A stretch of 64,000 bases of DNA from Peltaster fructicola. Lineage: Eukaryota > Ascomycota > Dothideomycetes. How positions within the stretch are numbered: position 1 is the stretch's first letter; every line of letters begins with the position of its first letter. The notes under the pieces were generated by a model. The model searched no databases and was not told where the DNA came from. It saw only the letters and a list, made by a program, of their open reading frames with translations. Below are positions 45,322 through 55,678 of this stretch, one piece after another. A program made the position numbers and the translations under genes. The stretch spans positions 2,790,001 to 2,854,000 of the forward strand of contig CP051139.1 in assembly GCA_001592805.2 (NCBI GenBank), written 5' to 3'.

Positions 45322-47018
45322 ATGTACGGCCGTGGACGTCCTTTAAGGACAGGCATCTACGTGACCTGTCTCTCAGCTTTCCTGTCAGTCGTGCTGACTT
45401 CGGTGAGACGCCGTAACTGACTGAACACAGATTCTTCGGCTACGACCAGGGTGTGCTTGGTGGTTTGTTACAGAATCCAGACTTCCTCGAGCAATTCGAT
45501 CACCCATCAGATGTTGTGACAGGTATTACTGTTGCTAGCTACTGTCTGGGCGCCTTTGGAGGATGCTGTCTGAACTTCATCACCGGCGACATTCTCGGTC
45601 GGCGAAAGTCCATCTGGTTGGCCATGTTCTTGATCATCATCGGCGCAACCCTACAGACTTCCGCCTTCTCGTTAGCACACTTGATCGTTGGTCGAGTGAT
45701 CACCGGCCTTGGTACGGGTATTGACAGCTCGACCGGTAAGTCCTTGCTGCCACGGAGCATTGCAACGCTGATGATCAATAGTGCCTATGTACCAGTCTGA
45801 GCTCTCTAGGAAAGAAGTACGAGGACGACTGATCTCCTGGGAGATCTGGTTCATTGGTCTCGGAATTGCTTTGGCATACTGGATCGACTACGGCTTCTCC
45901 TTCATTCACGGTCCTGTGGCATGGCGAACACCTATCGCCATTCAGCTCATCTTCGCTATAGTAGTGGTATTCGTGGTCTTGGGTTGTCCTGAGAGTCCAC
46001 GATGGCTTGCCAAGCGAGGCAGAGAGGATGAAGCACGTGAAGTCCTCTCTGCTGTCTTCGATCTTCCTCGCGATGACCCTTACATCGAGGGTGAGATTCA
46101 GGCTATCCGCGCAGCACTCGCAATTGAAATGGAGGGAGCAACCAAGTTTACAGCACTACTCAAAAAGGACATCCTCCAGACCAGATATAGGATGTTCTTG
46201 GGCTGGTTTGCACTATTCATGAATCAATGGGTAAGTCATGCTAGGTCTAACGAAGACGGTCGCTAACAGTCACAGTCCGGTATCAATCTGGTTGTCTACT
46301 ACATGCCAACAGTGCTTGTCTCGAACGTTGGTCTTGCACCCACCACTTCTATCCTGATTGCTGGAGGCGTTGTGCTTATGTTTCCTCTCGGCAACACCCT
46401 CCCAGCATTGGCTCTGGACAGAATGGGCCGCAAACGCACCATGATAGTCGGCTGTGCATGCCTATCCTTCTGCATGATGATGATCACGATTCTGCTCAGC
46501 CTGAACGACAGCAAGACTTCAGCTGCCTCAATCGCCTTCTTCTTCCTATACATGCTTATCTTTGGAGCTACGGTCAATGTTGTTCCATGGGTTTGGTACG
46601 TGCTGCTTCGTGGCAAGCACCAATACTGACAACTCTATAGGGGCCCCGAGTTGGCACCACTGCAAACTCGATCGAAGATTACTGCCGTCTCTGTGTAAGT
46701 TTTGAGATGCTCGCCATCGAGAAGCACCACTGATACAGAACCAGCTCGAGTCATTGGATCTCGAACTTCGTCATAGTGATGATCACTCCTGTTCTGATTG
46801 CCCGCATCGGATGGAAGACGTATCTGATCTTCACGATACTCTTGGCTGTCTTCATCCCAGTGGTATACTTCATGTATCCAGAGACTTCGGGTCTCTCCTT
46901 GGAGGAGATTGACAATCTGTTCCTACCCGCGGATCATCAAGTCCGCGGTGGCTCGATTTCTGTGTTCGCAGAGGAGAAGGAGAGCAGGGAGACGATCCAG
47001 GTCGAGCACAAGGTGTAG
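45322..47018 (+). CDS. MFS sugar transporter (hexose-type)
   Basis: Plasma-membrane transporter of 487 residues in six exons: 45322-45383, 45431-45735, 45782-46230, 46276-46595, 46641-46694 and 46745-47018. Family motifs appear once spliced: FFGYDQGVLGGLL in helix 1, GDILGRRKSIWL (loop 2-3), GRVITGLGTGIDSSTVPMYQ across a junction, SELSRKEVRGRLISWEIWF, PESPRWLAKRGREDEA, NLVVYYMPTVL, LDRMGRKRTMI, VPWVWGPELAPLQTR across a junction, and the end motif PETSGLSLEEID. Twelve membrane segments are expected. The last intron has two acceptors six bases apart (ending 46738 or 46744); the second gives SVSSHW, which fits the family better. The substrate is probably a monosaccharide, not determinable here. 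Confidence 0.93.
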
Positions 47019-47073
47019 GATGTGTAGTCAAGGATATTCCGAAGAACAGCCGAGCGCCAAATGGAAACCGACC

Positions 47074-48147
47074 TCATGCAGCGACTCTCGTGCCCTTCTT
47101 TGTTTTTCCAAGTTTCCTTGGCTGCTGCACCTTGACCATAGAGTTTATCTTCGCATTCTTCCACCGACTACCAGTGATCGGTAGATTGCGTCGTTCAAGC
47201 TCAGCTTCGATGATCTTCCATCGTCCAATGTCTTTCTCTTTGTCTATCGGTGTCTGCCTCTTCGTATGGACCGTGACGTTTGGTAGCTGGGTTCGCAATA
47301 CTTTGACTGGTGCTGCTTGCGTAAGCTTCTTGGCCTCAGGTATAGTACTCATGGCCCGGTAAACGTGCTCGAATCTGGTTGCCTTTGACATGTCGAAGTC
47401 AGAGATGCGACAACCCTTCGTGAGCTGTCTTATCTTCTCTGCAATCTATATGTTGCGTTAGTTGAGTGCTACCATGATGCTGCTAGATCTCACTCTGGAC
47501 TTGGCGTCATGGCCTGTCAATGGCACGTTGAACCATGCCTGGCCCGACTCTGGATCCTTTGCAATGGCCATCTGCTGTTGCTCAGAAAGCTGACTGTGGG
47601 TCATGTATTGGATTGCTATCCTTCTGAGTATTCTCTGCAATTGCTCATCTGGTATCCGCGTCTTGCGGGGCTTGTAGCTGGCAGATGTCAGTGTTGTTTG
47701 GCTCTTTGATCCAGAAACGCACCTCGAATACTCTTCGCCCTGATCTGCGATCTGCTTGACCCAGCGGTCTGTCCCTATTACTTCTAGCTCTTTGAGATCG
47801 CTAGCTGGTACATATTCGCGATTGATACGAGGTGAGAATATCGTGGCGACCTTGTAGTCCACTCCCTCGATATTCATGGTCTCTTCCTGGAACTCCTCGC
47901 CGGATTCGAGCTTTCCCATCTTTGTTGCTTGTGCTGCATTGCGTTTTTCTAGTGCTTCAGTCTCCTCTTTACTGCCCATCACGCGGTTTAATAGCTTCTT
48001 CCATGCCGGAACTCGATCTTGGTTCGGAATAGAGCTGTGAAATGCACGCGACCTTGCTTGAGCGAGGCATTGGCGGCAGATATAAGTTTGCGGGCTCGGC
48101 TCTAGTACTGTACGGACTAGCTGTCCTGTGAGCAGTTGTCGTCGCAT
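47074..48147 (-). CDS. mitochondrial large-subunit ribosomal protein, mL50-like
   Basis: Three exons (48147-47723, 47677-47494, 47445-47074) give 326 residues. The N-terminus is a mitochondrial presequence with a cysteine pair and cleavage-like context (YICRQCLAQARSRAFHSSIP). The middle holds YVPASDLKELEVIG and IPDEQLQRILRRIAIQYMTH, which I associate with mL50. The C-terminal exon is basic (IAEKIRQLTKGCRISDFDMS, RKLGKTKKGTRV). If the second intron were ignored, translation would stop soon after it; the donor GTGAGA, branch CTAAC and acceptor ATATAG support splicing. Its stop is 55 bp from the transporter's stop (convergent). The mitochondrial location is more certain than the exact subunit name. 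Confidence 0.7.
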
Positions 48148-48944
48148 GATGAAATTGTGCAGGGAGCGTCGGATAGTCGTATGTAATTGATGATGGTCAA
48201 GTATAGTGCTCGGGGATGAAGAAGTGATTTCCGCTTGGGAGACGCTTATGTCAGAAATTACTAATCCGCAAGCGAGAAGAGTCTCTATATATGTTGTATT
48301 GCTAAGAAGCAATCAAGTCTGAGAGAATTACTGTCTGTCGAGGAAAGTTGAGTGCACAAGACGTGTCATAGTTCGTGAAGAGTAGGAGGTTCATAGTCGA
48401 CGCTCGCCAGAGTGTACCAGCCCTTCGCTCTACCACAAGGATGACTTCACTCCAGCTACCTATCCGTTGTTAGTCTGGACACCTCATCTGTACACTTGTG
48501 TCAGATCCCTCCTACTCCAACACCACGAGACTGCTGAATACTCCTTTGTCTTGTTGCTTTCCACCTGAAGAGCTCCGGCCACATTCGATCGAGCGGAGCG
48601 TGGAGTCTCAAACCAGAGTAATGCTTGATGCCACTTCGAACGCTCTGAGTAGCATCGTAGGAAAGCCGCTGTTGTCGTGGTCACACGTTTGTATGTCTTG
48701 GACTGAAGGGCCAAGGGTGTGCTCACATCTTGAGACAGCACCCAAGGCCATCGGCAAAGATTGCGTAAGTAGAACAAGTTATCTTTCTTAGGCCTTCCAG
48801 GCCAACTTCAAGAGCAACTGTGCGTCACGATAAGAACAGACCTCCAGTATGCACGCCCGGCTCTCGCGGCCCTGAAGGACTGCTGAATCGCTTGCTGATG
48901 CAAATTGCAAGAGAGCGGCGCCGGCAGTGAACAGACGCCACCGT
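48148..48944. other. 797-bp intergenic region
   Basis: Promoter of the mitochondrial ribosomal protein gene and 3' UTR of riboflavin synthase, both on the minus strand. Opposing open frames near 48484-48791 match nothing and shadow each other. Confidence 0.45.
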
Positions 48945-49708
48945 TCAGGTGTGTTTGGCAGACAGTCTCTGGTCGACGATGCGACTAACCATCTTTTCAA
49001 GCACAGCACCACCTGATCCAGTATCGCCCTCGAAATAAGCCGCGACACTCTTCTCGACATACTTGCCGACCATGTCGACCTCGACGTTGACGTCGCTGCC
49101 TTTGGTCTTCTTGCCCATCACGATTCTTTCCTGGGTATAGGCGATCAGCATTACCTCCCACCAGCCTTGATCGTCGTCGACGGCCGTGACAGTCAGAGAT
49201 GCGCCATCTAGAGTGACATATCCTTTCTCGACAATATAACGCAGCACAGAGCGATCTCGTGGCTGCAGTCGATAGGTTACAGCATTACCATCGGGTCGCG
49301 TCTCGAGTATCTCTGCAACAGTGTCGACATGGCCTTGAACGAAGTGGCCACCCATGCGAGTCTCAGCACTCACGGCTCGCTCAAGATTGACGCCGCTGTT
49401 GTCCTTGAGAGACCCAAGGTTTGTGCGTCGCAACGTCTCCGGCGACACTCCTACCTTGAAGCTATCTTTGTTGAACTCTGTGACGGTCAGGCAGGTGCCG
49501 TTGACGCTTATGCTGTCGCCCAAATGAGCGTCCGTTAAGATCTCGGCACAATTTGAGATAGTCAATGAGGTTCCACCACCACCACTTGACGTGGCATCGT
49601 GCTCAACAAGGCTCGAAACGACTGCATCTTCATCAGTACGTTGACCCTGGTTGTTCGGCACAGGCTTTCAGGCTCACCGCCGATGACTTCAACAATGCCT
49701 GTGAACAT
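48945..49708 (-). CDS. RIB5: riboflavin synthase (alpha chain)
   Basis: Last enzyme of riboflavin synthesis: converts two 6,7-dimethyl-8-ribityllumazine to riboflavin plus the pyrimidine precursor; active as a trimer. Exons are 49708-49678 (ten codons plus one base) and 49627-48945, giving 237 residues, the usual length. The tiny first exon supplies the catalytic N-terminus MFTGIVEVIG. Two lumazine-binding repeats follow: SISVNGTCLTVTEF with GGHFVQGHVDTVAEI, then YVTLDGASLTVTAVDDDQGW. The last helix (MVGKYVEKSVAAYFEG) fits the trimerisation region. It shares 156 bp of promoter with the CoA-transferase gene. Confidence 0.94.
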
Positions 49709-49864
49709 CTTAAGTCGTGATTGCTGTGTGGTAGGTTGAGTAAGAAATGATACTGTCAATGATGTTGTCCATCAAAAACCCGACATCGGTGGAGACAAGC
49801 CGGCAGGCCGAGGTCTTGATCATGACCATATTCATTGCAGCTCTGTGTCTCTCTGTTTTCATTC

Positions 49865-51491
49865 ATGATTGGATCAATGGCACAACACTTCAGTTCGAAG
49901 GCCTTGTCGCTGCGCGGCGCAAGCAGCCTGACGCGATGCATGCCCGTGCCGAGTCGAAGTCACACGAGCCTGGATACCCGGCGACGATTTGCAACCACTG
50001 TTGATGAGTCGACCCTGCCACTGGCTGGTATCAAAGTGTTGGACATGACACGAGTGCTGGCTGGCGTATGTTCAGAAGATCTCTGAACGACCTTATCGCT
50101 GATACCTTATAGCCGTACTGTACACAGATCCTAGGAGACCTTGGGTACGATTGAGTACACCCTGTATGCTCAACGGTGTCGAGCTTCTGTACCCACATAC
50201 TGACACTGACAGCGCGGAAGTCATCAAAATAGAGCATCCGACTCGTGGTGATGACACCCGTGCTTGGGGGCCTCCGTATGCTACATATACCGAAAACAGC
50301 GGCAGACAAGGACCTGGAGAGAGTGCTTACTTCCTCTCGGTATGCGTCAGCGATTGTGGTATGCTGGCCTGTGCTGACATGTCAAGGTCAATCGCAACAA
50401 GAAATCTCTCGGTCTCTCATTCCAGTCTGAAGCTGGTGTCTCGATTTTGCACAAGCTGGCTGCACAATGTGACATCCTGGTTGAGAACTACTTGCCAGAT
50501 GCGCTCAAGAAGTACAAAATGGACTATGAGTCTGTGTCGAAGATCAATCCGAAGTTGATCTATGCAAGTATCACAGGCTATGGCCATACAGGTCCGCTAA
50601 GGAAGAAGGCTGGCTACGATGTCATGGTCGAAGCGTGAGCACCAAGCAATGGATCCTAAGCTTATACTGACTGGCTTGGCAGGGAGATGGGTCTTATGCA
50701 CATCACCGGACATCGTGACGGGCCACCCGCGAAGGTCGGCGTTGCTGTGACGGACCTCACTACCGGCCTGTACACAAGCAACTCCATCATGGCTGCATTG
50801 CTAGCCAGAGCTCGCACAGGCAAGGGCCAACACATCGATGTTGCACTATCCGACTGTCAAGTTGCAACGCTGTCGAATCTGGCATCTTCGAGCCTGATAT
50901 CTGGCAAGACAGATTCTGGTCGCTGGGGTACAGCACATCCGTCAATCGTCCCTTACAAGGGTTTCAAGACCGCGGACGGAGACATCATGCTCGGAGGAGG
51001 TAATGACAGGCTATTTGGAGTGCTTTGTAACAAGCTTGGCAAGCCTGAATGGGCAACGGACACCAAATTCGTCACCAACTCAGATAGAGTCAAGCATCGA
51101 ATCGAGCTTGAAGATCTCATCGAGACGATCACCACAACTAGGACAACAGCAGAATGGCTTGACATCTTCGAGGAGAGTGGTATGCCCTATGCTGCTATCA
51201 ACGACGTCAAGGAGACACTAGATCATCCACATGGTAAGTGAGGAGAACAGTGTCGCGCTTCAAAGCTGATATTCCACAGTTCGAGCACGCAATATGGTGA
51301 CTAGAGTACAACATGATGCTTGTGGCGAAATGGATCTTGTCTCGCCACCAGTGAAATACTCGCATAGCCAACCGAGCATACGATCACCGCCACCAACCCT
51401 TGGACAGCATACTGATCAAGTGCTGGGCGATATGCTTGGTATGAGCACAGCAGAGATCACAGGGTTGAAGCAGGAAGGCATTGTATCGTAG
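49865..51491 (+). CDS. family III CoA-transferase, SUGCT-like, probably mitochondrial
   Basis: Six exons: 49865-50065, 50113-50144, 50213-50339, 50387-50634, 50683-51233 and 51280-51491, giving 456 residues (452 from ATG 49877). The first ~45 residues are basic and Ser-rich (LTRCMPVPSRSHTSLDTRRR), a likely mitochondrial targeting signal. CaiB/BaiF motifs then read LAGIKVLDMTRVLAGPYCTQ, ILGDLGAEVIKIEHPTRGDD, SVNRNKKSLGLSF, ENYLPDALKKYKMDY and ASITGYGHTGP. The probable catalytic Asp lies in VAVTDLTTGLY (residue ~227), which lines up with the Asp of formyl-CoA transferase and AMACR. The wording resembles human SUGCT (glutarate CoA-transferase), but the substrate is inferred. An out-of-frame ATG at 49822 opens a 60-codon frame overlapping the start. 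Confidence 0.9.
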
Positions 51492-51537
51492 CCTCATCTA
51501 GTAGCTAGTATGGCAAGTCAAGTCCTAGCAGGATGTG

Positions 51538-52504
51538 CTACCACTCAACCTGTTTCTCGGACTGCCAGAAGCCTCCTGTGACACCCTTGATGTCACCGAG
51601 AGCCAATAGGACGGGCGTTGTGGCTCCTTCGTCTGGCGTGTTGGTTCCACCACCTCGAGTCATATCAGTATTGACATACCCCGGACAGCAGGCATTGATG
51701 AGCACGTTGCGACCATTTGAAGCTTCCTTCTTGGCGATCGCTTTCGTCATGGCGGTCACGCCAGCTTTACTGACAGCATATGCGGCACTCGGAAAGCCGG
51801 CTTCCTTCTCTCGACCTTCAGCAACAGCTGATTTGAAGCTCTCCATCAACGAGGTCACAGCTGGTACGTCTGTCTCGGCAGCTTTGAGGAACGCTTCTCG
51901 AACGTCAGACGAGTACTTGTTGAGCTTACCAGACGCAGACGAGACGTTGACCAGTCTACCATCCGGTCTGAGCAGTGGTAGTAGATCTTGCGTCGCCTCT
52001 AGTGTACCGTAGTAGTTGGTCTCAAGGGTATGTTTGACGACATCAGTGTCGAACCCTTCGAGAGCGATGCCTGTCTGCTGTCAGTACGATTGTTTCAAGG
52101 TGACGGATAACTTACCTGCATTATTGATCACGATGTCAATGCCATCGGTGTGAGCTTGCTTCAGATGATCGCGGAAGTCCTGTATGCTTTTCGTCTGACT
52201 GATGTCGAGGGCGTGGAAAGTGATCTTCACATTACCGCCATCCTTTTCAAGCACTTTGACCCTGCTCAGTTGTGAATCTGACTGCAGTTCTTTCAATGCG
52301 GCTTGTCCTCGTTCGTTCGATCGCGCAGTCAAATATATCACAAGCCGTCCCGGCTGGAGGCTCGACTTGGGATATTCCAGAGCAAGGTTGCGAACAATGG
52401 CGAGCCCAATGCCTTCGATTGTGAGTATGCTTGTGCTTCACACCACTCTGCCACCTACCTTTGTTCCCACCTGTGACGACTGCGATCTTCTCCTGTTCAG
52501 CCAT
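51538..52504 (-). CDS. short-chain dehydrogenase, carbonyl-reductase-like
   Basis: NADPH-dependent SDR of 291 residues in three exons: 52504-52459, 52412-52116 and 52070-51538. The glycine motif GGNKGIG is completed by the first splice and NNAGIALEGFD by the second, so both introns are secure. Catalytic Ser is in VNVSSASGKL and Tyr/Lys in YAVSK; INACCPGYVNTDMTRGGG follows. An insert before the catalytic Tyr (LMESFKSAVAEGREKEAGFP) is typical of carbonyl reductase CBR1 types, which reduce diverse ketones and quinones. It ends 46 bp from the CoA-transferase (convergent) and diverges from another SDR gene. Confidence 0.9.
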
Positions 52505-52812
52505 CGTTATGTTGATATTGTGCATGAATGATGCTATTCTGATGTGAAGACTGGAGTGAAGTCATCGTCTCGGCGAGCGGGTCATATGGCGAGCACATCT
52601 CCTGTCCATCACAACAACAGAATGACCGACAACAACCGGTGCTTAAGCCTACCACAGCTACCCCTGACACTACTCATAGTCCATTGGTTCGCATATCAAC
52701 TCTAAGTGCTTGTCTGCGATGCCTCGACCTGTACCGACTGCTTGTGCATGACGTCACATGATGCTAGGAAGACCTTCATGTGCGAGCACATCGGCCAATC
52801 TTCCTGGCAAAC
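52505..52812. promoter_or_regulatory. divergent promoter of two SDR genes, with CRE
   Basis: These 308 bp hold a perfect TGACGTCA at 52749-52756, 57 bp before the plus-strand ATG and 245 bp from the minus-strand ATG. An ATF/CREB-type bZIP factor could act on both genes. Confidence 0.55.
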
Positions 52813-53625
52813 ATGGCGTCCAAAGTCTCACGCAACTACCTGATCACCGGCGGTGGAAGAGGCATAGGGCGAGGGCTCAGCAGGTCGCTCCTTCAGAAAG
52901 GTCATAAGGTCTTCTTGATCGATATCAACCAGGACGAGCTGGACCACTTCGCAAACCAGCTGGCTCAGACATACACGCGTGGCAAGGCTTTTGACGCCAC
53001 AGTGTGCAATCTCCGAAAACTTGATGAGCTCAAGGCTGCCGTTGAGGGTGCGAGCAAGCTCTTCGCTGGTCATCTGGATGTGCTCGTCAACAACGCTGCC
53101 TACACTGGCGCTGTTGGAGCTGCAAACGCCGCAAACATCTCCTTGGATCAATGGAATGCTAGTGTGGAAACAAATCTGACAGCTCCGTTGTTTCTAAGCC
53201 AGTTTTGCATACCTTTGTTACAGAAATCCTCCTCGAGAACGGTGGGCGGCAGCATCATCCACATGTCGTCCACACGGGCTTTCATGAGCGAGCCGGACAA
53301 TGAGGGCTATTCTGCCACAAAAGCTGGACTTCTCGGACTGACCAACGCCATGTCTGTTAGTCTTGCACCGCAGGGCATCAGAGTGAACGCCATTCTCCCT
53401 GGCTGGATCAATGTCACAAACGAGAGCAAGCAAGCCGACGAAAGTGGGCAAAGCTGGGAAGATGGCTTAAGCAAGGATGACCACCAATGGCACCTTACTG
53501 GCAGGGTAGGAAAGGTCGAAGACATACTCAACGCCGTGGAGTATCTTGCTGAGAGTGAATTCGTCAGTGGTTCAGAGATGATTGTCGATGGAGGTGTCAC
53601 AAGAAAGATGGTTTACCCTGAGTGA
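52813..53625 (+). CDS. short-chain dehydrogenase/reductase
   Basis: Classical SDR of 270 residues, single exon. The start is ATG 52813 (MASKVSRNYLITGGGRGIGR); the open frame upstream has no in-frame ATG. Motifs: TGGGRGIG cofactor site, DVLVNNAAYTG, catalytic Ser in HMSSTRAF, YSATK catalytic Tyr/Lys, LPGWINV and the C-terminal SGSEMIVDGG. An acidic residue ends the second strand (FLIDINQDE), which favours NAD(H). The substrate is unknown. It probably shares the CRE-bearing promoter with the opposite SDR gene. Confidence 0.92.
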   Translation: MASKVSRNYLITGGGRGIGRGLSRSLLQKGHKVFLIDINQDELDHFANQLAQTYTRGKAFDATVCNLRKLDELKAAVEGASKLFAGHLDVLVNNAAYTGAVGAANAANISLDQWNASVETNLTAPLFLSQFCIPLLQKSSSRTVGGSIIHMSSTRAFMSEPDNEGYSATKAGLLGLTNAMSVSLAPQGIRVNAILPGWINVTNESKQADESGQSWEDGLSKDDHQWHLTGRVGKVEDILNAVEYLAESEFVSGSEMIVDGGVTRKMVYPE

Positions 53626-54289
53626 TGACCGCTGGCCGGCGCTTCTGTCTTTGGTATGGACGTCGCTGTCCTAAACACACCATTATGAGCACAGATTTGA
53701 TAGATCGACTCTGCAGCACGTGGCTTGCCAAGCAGGCGTGCTTCTGCTGATCGCAGGGCGAAGATCGATCGCCGCACTCACATGAGTACTGCTTCTCTGT
53801 TCGGCACAGCCAATCAGAATGGCACAATTAGACTTCGGCTCTACCCGCCGAACGCATAGTGAAGGAGACCTTAACATTTCGCTATATGTTTCATCTCGAT
53901 CCTACGCGCTCCCGCAGCGTCTCCTTGTCTTTGACGCCTACGTTTTGGACTAGACTATCACATTCCTGTACAGCTATCCGACGGAGGGCTTGCATGAGAG
54001 TGCTTCACTGTACCACCTTGGTACAAAGCAGATCTTGCTGTGCCTCCTTCTTGACGCTCGAGAGAGGAGGAGTCAGAGGACAGGAAAGTATACATATCCC
54101 CTTCATGAGCTCGACAATTTGTTCCCTTTCATCTTATCCCATACACACTCGTTTCCTTTATCCATTCGCTCATTTGACACGAACGTGGCTACCACGAGGT
54201 TGAACCTCCTTGTCTCTCATTTTCACGTGAAACTACTACATCACAACAATCACTCCCTGTTTCTTGCTAGCTACTGGTTTAGCGGCAAC
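53626..54289. other. 664-bp intergenic region, DUF1996 promoter/leader
   Basis: Intergenic space between two plus-strand genes. The last 180 bp are CT- and CA-rich. The open frame extends upstream of the start to 53990 but has none of the family's sequence there. Confidence 0.5.
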
Positions 54290-55324
54290 ATGGTTCTCGT
54301 GAATACTATCCTCCTAGCCGCTACCATCGTTGGCTTCGTCTCTGCTTCCAACGTCTGGACTGTCAACTGTGCACCTTTGACTGTGCAGAGATCCGATCCA
54401 ATCAAGAATCCTGGTGCAGCTGCTGGTCACGTCCATGCCGTCGTCGGCTCTACCGCTTTCAGTCGCTCCATGGGCGCAGACACTGCCAAAGATGGTCTCC
54501 TTACTACTTGTGACAAGTTCACTGACCACTCCAACTACTGGGCTCCTCAGCTGTACAACATGCGTTCCGACGGCAAGTTTGAGCTCATGCCATTCACGGG
54601 CATGAATGCCTACTACACCGACTACACCTGCAACTATGACCCATCTGGCCACTGTCCACAGAACCGCAATCCCGCAGCATTCCCAGAAGGTCTTCGCATG
54701 ATCGCAGGTAACTCCGAACGTCGCACCTTCAACAAGAGCGACCCATGGCAGGCTGCTATCCTAATGGAGAGTGGCAATGATGGAGAGCAGTATGGCATGC
54801 CAAAGACACTGGGCGATAGGATATCTGGTCATGTTCGATTTCCATCTTGCTGGGATGGTGTCAACCTCGACTCTGCAGACCATCAAAGCCATGTCAGCTA
54901 TCCTGATCCAGCTCTCGGCGGCGACACACAGGGCGGCATGTGCCCTAAATCTCATCCACATGCAATGATCAACATCGGTGCTGAGTTCGGCTGGAGCACC
55001 AAGGGTGTGAGCAGTCCTAACACCTTGGTCTGGGCTCAAGGAGATACCACCGGCTACGGCTTTCATGGCGATTTCATGATGGGATGGATGGATCCAAGCG
55101 CCCTTCAGCAGAGCTTCGTCAATTGTATCGACAACAACAACTGCCCGTGGAGGAGCTTTGGCAGCCCTACGGGCAAGGCTCCTAACCCGACTACCTTGCT
55201 ACCTCAGATTCCAGCTCCAGTCGAAGATGTTGGTCTGCTTGCTCCACTCAGTGCTCTACCTGGCAACAATAAGGTGTACAAGCAACTCACTATCAAAGGT
55301 CGGAAGCCAGTGCCAGACGCTTAG
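54290..55324 (+). CDS. secreted DUF1996 protein
   Basis: Extracellular protein of 344 residues, single exon. ATG 54290 begins a signal peptide (LVNTILLAATIVGFVSA, cleavage likely near residue 20). The DUF1996 domain fills nearly all the rest: DPIKNPGAAAGHVHAVVGST, DHSNYWAPQLY, PFTGMNAYYTDYTC, FPEGLRMIAGN, VRFPSCWDGVNLDS, HQSHVSYPD, CPKSHPHAM and GYGFHGDFMMGWM. Several conserved His, Asp and Cys residues could bind metal or form disulfides. DUF1996 proteins are common in fungal secretomes, often near wall-binding modules; none is attached here. The activity is unknown. Confidence 0.9.
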   Translation: MVLVNTILLAATIVGFVSASNVWTVNCAPLTVQRSDPIKNPGAAAGHVHAVVGSTAFSRSMGADTAKDGLLTTCDKFTDHSNYWAPQLYNMRSDGKFELMPFTGMNAYYTDYTCNYDPSGHCPQNRNPAAFPEGLRMIAGNSERRTFNKSDPWQAAILMESGNDGEQYGMPKTLGDRISGHVRFPSCWDGVNLDSADHQSHVSYPDPALGGDTQGGMCPKSHPHAMINIGAEFGWSTKGVSSPNTLVWAQGDTTGYGFHGDFMMGWMDPSALQQSFVNCIDNNNCPWRSFGSPTGKAPNPTTLLPQIPAPVEDVGLLAPLSALPGNNKVYKQLTIKGRKPVPDA

Positions 55325-55678
55325 GCTTACCTATAGATCCGGGCTTTGCCTATCGGTCTCGCTTGGAGACGAAACATGCTGCTCACAATCTTCTTCGTCA
55401 GAAAGGTTGGCTCACGCCTCCGCAACACCGGAGATAACATACATTCAATTGTTCACAGCGCATTATGTATGTTCATGCTTGAAGGTATCTCTCTGCATCA
55501 AATATCAGACTGGGCAGACCAGTCAACCACCGTGTGTTGTCCCTTTTGTTACTGTTTCACGAGCCGAACGCCATGCTGTACTTTCTCCAATGACCAGCTC
55601 GTTTCGTGAAGCATGCTCATTATGCCTGAACTCCGTCTCGCTTGCTATGCTTGAAAATGAAAGAACGACTTTTGTGAT
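55325..55678. other. 354-bp convergent intergenic region
   Basis: 3' ends of the DUF1996 gene (+) and the BTB-like gene (-). Nothing else is seen. Confidence 0.5.

Noticed and set aside
52780-52812. N-terminal extension of the plus-strand SDR
   Set aside because: The frame is open but begins with GTG; the first in-frame ATG is 52813, right before the Rossmann motif.
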